Part shown: piece after piece, positions 56,889 to 64,000 of the stretch
Position numbering within the stretch: position 1 is the stretch's first letter
Layout: the number at the start of each line of letters is the position of its first letter
Assembly: GCA_023053545.1 (NCBI GenBank)
Contig: JAKZAN010000002.1
Span: forward strand, 11,900,790-11,964,789
Direction: 5' to 3'
Origin: Lepidurus packardi
Lineage: Eukaryota; Arthropoda; Branchiopoda; Notostraca; Triopsidae
Length of the DNA: 64,000 nucleotides
The notes under the pieces: model-generated
What the model was told of the DNA's origin: nothing
Seen by the model: only the letters and a program-made list of their open reading frames with translations
Database searches by the model: none
Program-made: the position numbers and the translations under genes

Positions 56889-59800
56889 TAAATGAAAGCC
56901 GCGTGTTGTTCAACGCACTAAGCCACTAAGCCATAGTTAACGCAACGTTCATCATAAGCCTATACTACTTTCCGTTTCATACAAAAAAACTCATTTTTTT
57001 TTGTCGCGTCATGTCAAAGTATTGTGTATCTTTTCACTGTTGGAAAGTGTTAGCGTGAGGTGGGCTTGACTCCAGTTAACATTCATTTGCTGTGTATAGC
57101 CCTATCTTGACAAAAGCCGAAGCTCTTTTTGACGCCGCTACTCAAAGATTCTATAGAGTGGAATCAACGCTTTTTCTGCTGTGAAAGATGTCAGTTTACG
57201 AACGCTTCATGTGACTTTGACGTTTATGGACAGACGGACAGACGGATTTGATGACGAGAGAGGGGCAATACGCTTGTCATTCAAAATCGGGTGCGACCCC
57301 CCCTTTCCTGTCCCGCTCACTGGTGTATGTGCACGCTGATGGGCGCTTTCAGCCGACGTGTTCGTTGACCGTGGAGTATGAGCGATTCTACAGACGTTAG
57401 GAACCTAACTATTTTTGCACCTTTTCGGTTACAAGTCAAAACGAACACCGAATTAGCGTAGGTTTCAGTTTCAAACCGACTGCTGTACGCCCAAAGGAAG
57501 TTCTTTCAGCCTCATATGTCTGTGTGCGTATTATATGCGTATTCGTTGATTTATTCCTGGTAGTTCGAAAAACTTGAGCTTAGGCGAGGCGAGGCAACCA
57601 GGAGCCCCATATAGACAGCACTGTACATGCACATGCAGCCACATGGGTACATGTGATTGTACAGTCGCAAAAGGTTTCCTAAAAGGGAGGGCAATTCTTT
57701 TTCTTCCTTTGCTGGGGGTCCCCTCGGAATCGTGTTTTGTCTACCCCCCTCGGAGATTTACCCCCACCCTCTGTTACTTTCTTCAATTGTAGTTCAATTC
57801 AAAGTAACCAACCCCTATAGCCAAAAGCTAAAGCTCTTAAATGCGCGCTTGTTTCGGACTGACGGGGGTTATCCACGTTCTCTTTTGTATTGTGACCTGG
57901 CTGTGGTCCATAGCTAAAAACTTGAGCCCGCGGCCCATGTTGGATAAGAAACAAACCCCCTTGTTTGGGAATTGTTGTATCAATGAATTGGCAAAACCCC
58001 GACTACAAAGCCAACACAAGTTAGGGGGAAAAAAGAGCCGAAGCTGCCAATCATTTCCCACGCTATATTTAGAATTAACGGCGATACAAATATACCAGCG
58101 AGTTCATCTCTTGTTCTGGAGCTTTAAATTCGAAAATCAGACCTCTTGTTTGCTCTTCGGGAACTAAGGTATTATAAGTTTCAGTACCAAACCCCACAAC
58201 ACCATTACACCCAACAAAACGTTCGATTTTCTTCTAAATTAAATTAAATTGAAAGATTCGCTGCCATGATGTAGTCATAAGAGCAGTAATAATTGCTGTT
58301 TACAAGCTTCGCTTTTTCTTTTCCCCCTGACAGCGAATGAAAAAGGGCGGATGAAAGCTGCCGCGTCTTCAGAAATTGAAAGATCTGAAGAAATAATTCT
58401 CGAGTGGGTTTCCCAATTGCCGTTGCAAAAGTTCTCGAACTACCTAACCCTGAAGGGCTAGTTTTCCCAATAACCCCCTTTGCACGCTTCTGGGGCCACT
58501 TCTATTCCGCCACGGAAGTACCTACACAGCTGTTAGGTCCATATCCTCCGTGAAGAGGTTCTTGAAAAAGTTTTGCGGGCTCTTGTCGCCACCACGTATA
58601 TGGCGGGGGGGAACGTTTTGTAGCAGTTTGCAAGACCATTCTGTTTAGGAGAGGTTGTTGTGATGTAGGACGTTACATGTGAGAATAGGTTATTTGGGGT
58701 GGTAAGAGCGTTCTAAACTCATTTATCACAGCATTGGATAAGTGAAGAGGCAGGTGATGGAGTTTCAACACCATACCACAAGGGGGTGTTCTTTCTTTTA
58801 CATGTTGCCACTTAACCAACAGCTAGATCCTTGTTATCGAGTAATATTCAAGCCCTTTTTTTGTGTTCAGTGCAAGTTTTAAGGAGTCCCCTTCAATTAA
58901 ACCAGAATTGCTGCAACTACTAAAGTGCACTGCGTTAGGATTAGTCTGTATGGTATAGCCTTATTAAAATTTGAATTTTTGTGATGTTCTTTTTTGTTTG
59001 TTGCGTCGGTTTTTAGATGGCACTGCGTCGAGTTTAGATGATAGTTAGATAGTGAAGGCAAAAGGAAGAGTTTCGCATTCGAGGGAAAAAACAACGATGG
59101 GTATAGACGGAAATGAGATGGACCGAGAATAGAAAAGAAATAAATAGGATATTCATGACAGAAGAGAAGCATAGGGGTGAATTCTCATCTCCCCCCGCAA
59201 GTTGCCAAGTGTGGGGAAGGGCAGGTCAGCCAAAGGTCAAGCTTCATCCCACATGGCCTGGTCATACCAGTACCACAATATACTGGAGCTCTATGTATAT
59301 CCAGTTCCCGACTTGAATCACATGTGCAAGGAATCATGAAGAATCATGCATAGAGGCCTAACTTGGGAGCGCATAAGTAAAATGCTTATAGCTAAAGAAA
59401 GAGAAGAAGAATTGGGGATGCGAGAACAACAATTCCGACCAACGAGAGAAGAGTTAAAATACCCTCAACATGCGCATATAACATACACCCAGACAGGCCG
59501 GCAGATTTTGAGGAACCCTGTTTTTCCGTCTGGATAATTTTAGAATGGAGGACCTCGGTTTTCCTCGGTGTGTTATGTTAGGTCTATGCGACTTTGTGAA
59601 CATAGCGTAGCGTACTTCTAATATAAGCGCTAAAAGTCCTTTTTCTCCCTTTCGTTGGTGTTCCACTCCCTGATATTTCCCCTGGTTTAGTCCGTCTTGG
59701 CTGTTGGTTTGTGCCTGGAAAGATCTGCAGCCTATATGCAAAAAGGTTTTGCTCCCAACTTAAACATCTGGCTGGCGTGGCGAAGAAACTTACTCTTAGC

Positions 59801-62800
59801 TCGCTCCACTCTTGGCACTACTAACTTTGGAAGACCCCCAAAACGGGAAAAAATTTCCCAGACTGACAGCAAGACTGCATGGTAAACAAATAGGTGAACG
59901 CCAAAACGAAAAAAAAATAGAAAGGAGGATAAGGGGTTGTAATACAAGCGTTTTTTTTTTTTAACTTTCTGTGTGTTTTTTAACTCACTGGAGTGAATTA
60001 AGATTGATCAGCGAGGTCTCCCTTTATTTATTTTAGTGTTGCTTTTGGGGCAGGCTCTATAAAGTAAAATGCAAGTTTTGAAATGCTGCAACGAAAAAGA
60101 GAGGGAGAGATAAAAGGAGACGTTTTAAGGACTTTGACAGCCTGGTGGATTTGGTGGTTTCTGGCCAAGTCCAAGGCTCCGTGTGTTTATTTTCTTCCCT
60201 GCCACATGTGAACTCCGCTGCCACAAACTGCCACACACCCGCAAGTCTATCGTAGGAAGGTTGAAATTAAAAGCAGTGGTTTCCAACAAGAGTATACGTA
60301 TATGTGCACAGAATGTTGGCTGGCAAAAGGGCTGCCAGGGTACGCGAGCAAGAGAGAAAGAGGAGCGGCCAAAGGCAGGCAAGCACGAAAATCGTCCCGA
60401 TTTTCTACTACATTAAACAACTCCCCGTGCTTACGTTACAGTTGCCCCAAACGAAAAGAGCAGAATTTCCGTACTTAAAAAAAAAATCCCCCCGTGTTCA
60501 GAATTTCGTTGCATTTTTACACTCTTCATTAGGGTGCCCCTCCCTCTTGTTACCGTTTTTGCTGTTTTCGCTGTTGAAGCCAAAATTAGGACTTACTAGG
60601 CAGCGCGAGGCAGATGTGAAATAGATATTTATATGTCCAGACCCAGGAAAGCCATATGGAACTGAAAGAATTTGACGTTTCGAGAACTGTAGGGGAAAAT
60701 GAAAAAAAATTTCTCTTGAAAAAAAGACGGCTCGAAATTTCGACGTTTCCAGGCCAAGTTTTTAATCGTCAAAGCAGTCAGTCGGTTTTCAAGAGTCCCA
60801 AAAAAGGTGCCGGTGTATAGCGATTAGGTTGCAAGAGTGCCGCTTAATGATCAAGTTTCTCGGGGTTCTGTCCAGCATCTCCACAAAAGCAACCCTTATC
60901 GTAAGAAGAACCGCGTGGACGGGAAAAAAAGGAAGGTATTTGACCTCTTTATTCCTCACCGGAGAGACATACGATCCATGAAACTGCGTCCGTTTTCGGC
61001 CTCAGACACCGAGTAAGAAGACTCCCCTCTTTGCATCGTGTATCGGGGCTAATGTCAGAACTACCTACACCACTCGAAACGTTCGAAACTTTGAGATGTA
61101 AGGGACAAGAGCGTCTGTTTTGATTGTAACTTCCCAACAGCATGGGTGACTTGGCGTTGTTTTTTGTCACCCTCTGACTCCGACGTTATGGAATAAGAAG
61201 AAGCAATCGTGGACGCGCTGAGGGACGAAGTCAAATGAATATTGGCGTCAATCCAAGCGTTGTAATGCAAAACACAAAAAAGGAAGGCATAATAGCAGGC
61301 CTGGGTTATTTTACATTCCTCTTCTTTTTATTAGTTGTCTGTCTCTAAACCTGAGTTGAGAGCTTTGGTATCGGAAACAAAACAGCGCGTGTCAACGACG
61401 GACGACTTTGGGGGAGAAGGAATGTTACCATTACAAAGCTATTTGCATGCAAAGCCCCTCTGTCTTACGCCGTTAAAAGTGCTTGCAAGGTTTTCCCAGT
61501 GTTGTTTCAAGTGAACGGGAAACATCTCACGATAGTTTTAAGAAATAGGCGACCACCGCTCTTGGCATTTGCTGCTCATCAATCAAAGACAGTCCCGAAA
61601 AGACTGAGCGAGGACAGGCTGCTATCAAAGCCTTGATATGGCCATGGAAGAACAAAAGAGACAAAGTTCTTCCAGGAGACAACCGGACATCTCTCCTTAA
61701 CAGATTTTTCATTGACAATGAACACTTTCGGTCTTGATGACATCGGCTCACTGCCCATGAGCTGTCGTTTAAACTTGGGGCCATTTTTTTGGCAATCTAG
61801 ACAACCATAATCGCTTTTCTCGCGTAAAAAAGGCGGACTGAATGAATCATTACATCAAATGTGGAAGTAAGAATCTAATTTCCGGGCGCGCGTATTGACA
61901 AACTACGCGTTTTTGAGGCGGCCTGTGTGCTACGGTAGGGATGATGGATGAATGGGACACGTGGATGCTTTTATTTGAGGAAACGTAGAAGCTTTTTTCT
62001 TGCTTACCCCTCCCCACCCACACACACACATAGACTGTGTACGCACTAATAGAGCTAAGCCCAAATAAAGCATTCGGAAAAAGGAGAAAAAGGCCCCGAC
62101 CTTTATACATGTATGCATGCACGGCATTGAGTAACATAAGCGGCTTGTGTTGTTGTTGGTGGGAGAAGAGCCAGCGATTTATAGAGCGAGCGCACGTTGC
62201 TCGTAATGAGCACTAAGCTGCTTCCTTATTTTAGGTCCAAGTAATGCGAGAACATGATTATGTTTGACAAGTTCACTTGGCTTGGCGTTTTTTCTGTCCT
62301 AAGCGGCGCCCTAACAAACTTGGCTGGCGAACTTGGTATAGGTACTTAATGTTTATGTGAGCTAAAAACGTTGCTGTGTTCTATGTCTCCTCTTGCTAGT
62401 AGAAGGTAAATGTGGTTTATGACAGAGGATGCATGGGAATGTTCCAACTGTATAAGTTGATCTAGGTTGATCTACGCTCCTGCGTTTACACCAAGAATCG
62501 CGTGCTTTGTTGGCTTGGATTATTATTATGGTCAGTTTCTGGCCTTTCTTGTCTCATGGAAGAATCCGCCAAAGTCCCAGCCAAAGAATCTCCAAAGCAG
62601 CAAAACTCTTGGCTGGCGATGACTTGGTTTTAACATGTTCGGCTTGTCCCATGCTATCGTGGCCAAACGGCTCGTCTGGAAACTGGCCAATAATAGAACG
62701 TAAAGTCAAAGTTTTTGACGTCCAGTTCAGCCAAGTCGTCCCAGGTTGTAGTACATAGCTGTACCCAATATATTAGTATATTATATATATGTATGTTTGA

Positions 62801-64000
62801 ATGTTGAGTCTTTTGTGATAACAAAATGATCACAAATCGTTACAATTTGTTAGGGTCAAGGTAATGGTTCAGAGTTTCGGTTAAGGTAAAGCCGTACGAG
62901 TTAGTAGCATGTAAGATGGTTCTGAGGTATATGTGCTGGCGCGGTGGTGTGTGTATGTGCAAGTCAATGTCGATTAATCCTTTCCAGCTGGAGTAACAAG
63001 TTAAAAGTCAGCTGTTTGGCGTAGTAAAGTTTCGTTGGCGTGCTCGCATGCATGCCCGAGTTTCCACATGATTCAGCAGCAACTCGAGTTTAGTTTCTCG
63101 GCAAACTCCTAAACCGAAGTTGGCGTAATCCAGCTGCATTTCCTCATCTCGTTTTCACGTAACTTGGTGTCCAACTGCGAAATGGACTGTGAACTTACTA
63201 CTTGGTTACTTTGCTGCTATGGACTCGGAAAGCCCCCCAAACTTGCTCCGAGCTTGCATGCATCTCTTTTCCAAATTGGAAACTTGTCTGATGGGCTCCG
63301 CTTGACTTGTAGCTCTCGCGCGGAAGATGTTCGAGCTTCCCCCCGTGCATGAGTTATGTTCTTTGAAAACTTGTAGAACTCGAGGCTGCTTGCTTGCTAT
63401 CTGGGTCTTATGGATGTTGGAGTGTTTCTTTTGCTTTTTTACGATGATCTCAAGCCAAGGTCGTAATTTTTGAATCAGATTCTCTATCGCGCCGAGTACA
63501 AAACGTTCCGAGGACCCCGTAATGCACTGGCCCTCCTTGAAACTTTTCCTCTACCCAGGACACAGTGTGTCGTAAAACTTTTTGGCGTATGCACATGCAA
63601 ATGATATTTATCGCTGGACATCACTGCAGCAGCAGTCTGGCCATCGGGAGAGAAAAAAGGAGAAGCTTGATGGACAGACACACTTTTGCAGCACATTTTC
63701 TTTTCTTCTCAGTCCATGTTCCATGTTCTTTTCTTCCAGCCCAGGAGATTAAGATTGGTATCATCCAACAGACGGATATGTTACTAGTTACAAGTTGAGG
63801 GGCGTACTCACGCAATGCAAAATAAAATAAAAATAACAAACACGAGAACCACCCAAAAGAAAATACAATACTTGGTATACTCTGTCTATTCTCGTCAGTT
63901 TATTTATTTTTTTAAATTATTTTTTATAACATTTCTAAATCGAGTAAATTGAATACATTTAATATATTCAAGTTTTTAACCCATTCTGGCCATTCCCAGC

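Larger units (their letters stand above)
54695..64000 (+). other. hth: hth intron 7, incomplete (at least 9.3 kb)
   Basis: Starts with GTACGC and runs off the window. I searched all plus-strand frames for the acidic linker and the TALE homeodomain (expected KKRGIFPK, then NNWFINARRRI) and found neither. It contains a two-copy AT-rich repeat (55086-55350), a 15-C run (55829-55843) and TTAA-type element copy E (56587-56888). No other gene is recognised. Confidence 0.75.

Overview
The window is a piece of an animal nuclear genome, almost certainly an arthropod. The first coding residues (MAQPR, then YDDGL) and the later exon sequences resemble what I recall of insect and crustacean Homothorax, so I favour a pancrustacean; the species is not recognisable. 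The DNA is AT-leaning and rich in homopolymers and microsatellites. Genes are sparse, with long introns.

One gene is clearly supported: the 5' and central part of a plus-strand Meis-family TALE homeobox gene, homothorax (hth). Seven coding exons lie at 10465-10479, 14169-14452, 17473-17614, 23572-23622, 26973-27023, 31802-31993 and 54559-54694. Phases match at every junction. Together they encode the first 290 residues: the variable His/Ala-rich N-terminus, both halves of the MEIS/HM domain that binds Extradenticle/PBX, and the Ser/Pro/Gly linker. The homeodomain exons were not found and should lie beyond position 64000.

Layout: 1-9.8 kb is non-coding upstream DNA with local tandem duplications. 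It includes a GC-rich block (about 8.56-9.31 kb) holding an exact Exd/PBX-Hth/MEIS composite motif. About 9.83-10.46 kb is an ATG-free leader preceding the start codon. Then come six introns of 3.7, 3.0, 6.0, 3.4, 4.8 and 22.6 kb, and a seventh that runs off the window.

The introns carry two families of short non-autonomous DNA transposons. One is a ~280-300 bp element flanked by TTAA (five copies; piggyBac-like target site). The other is a ~120-135 bp near-palindromic element (three full copies plus one degraded). Local tandem repeats are also present.

The most interesting observations concern intron 6, between the HM-domain exons and the linker/homeodomain side. It is the longest complete intron in the window and contains an exon-like segment at 38263-38408. 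In the hth frame this segment would terminate translation after three codons, so it could be a homeodomain-less or poison exon, or an exon of an unrecognised nested gene. No rRNA, tRNA, CRISPR array, or other protein-coding gene was identified on either strand.
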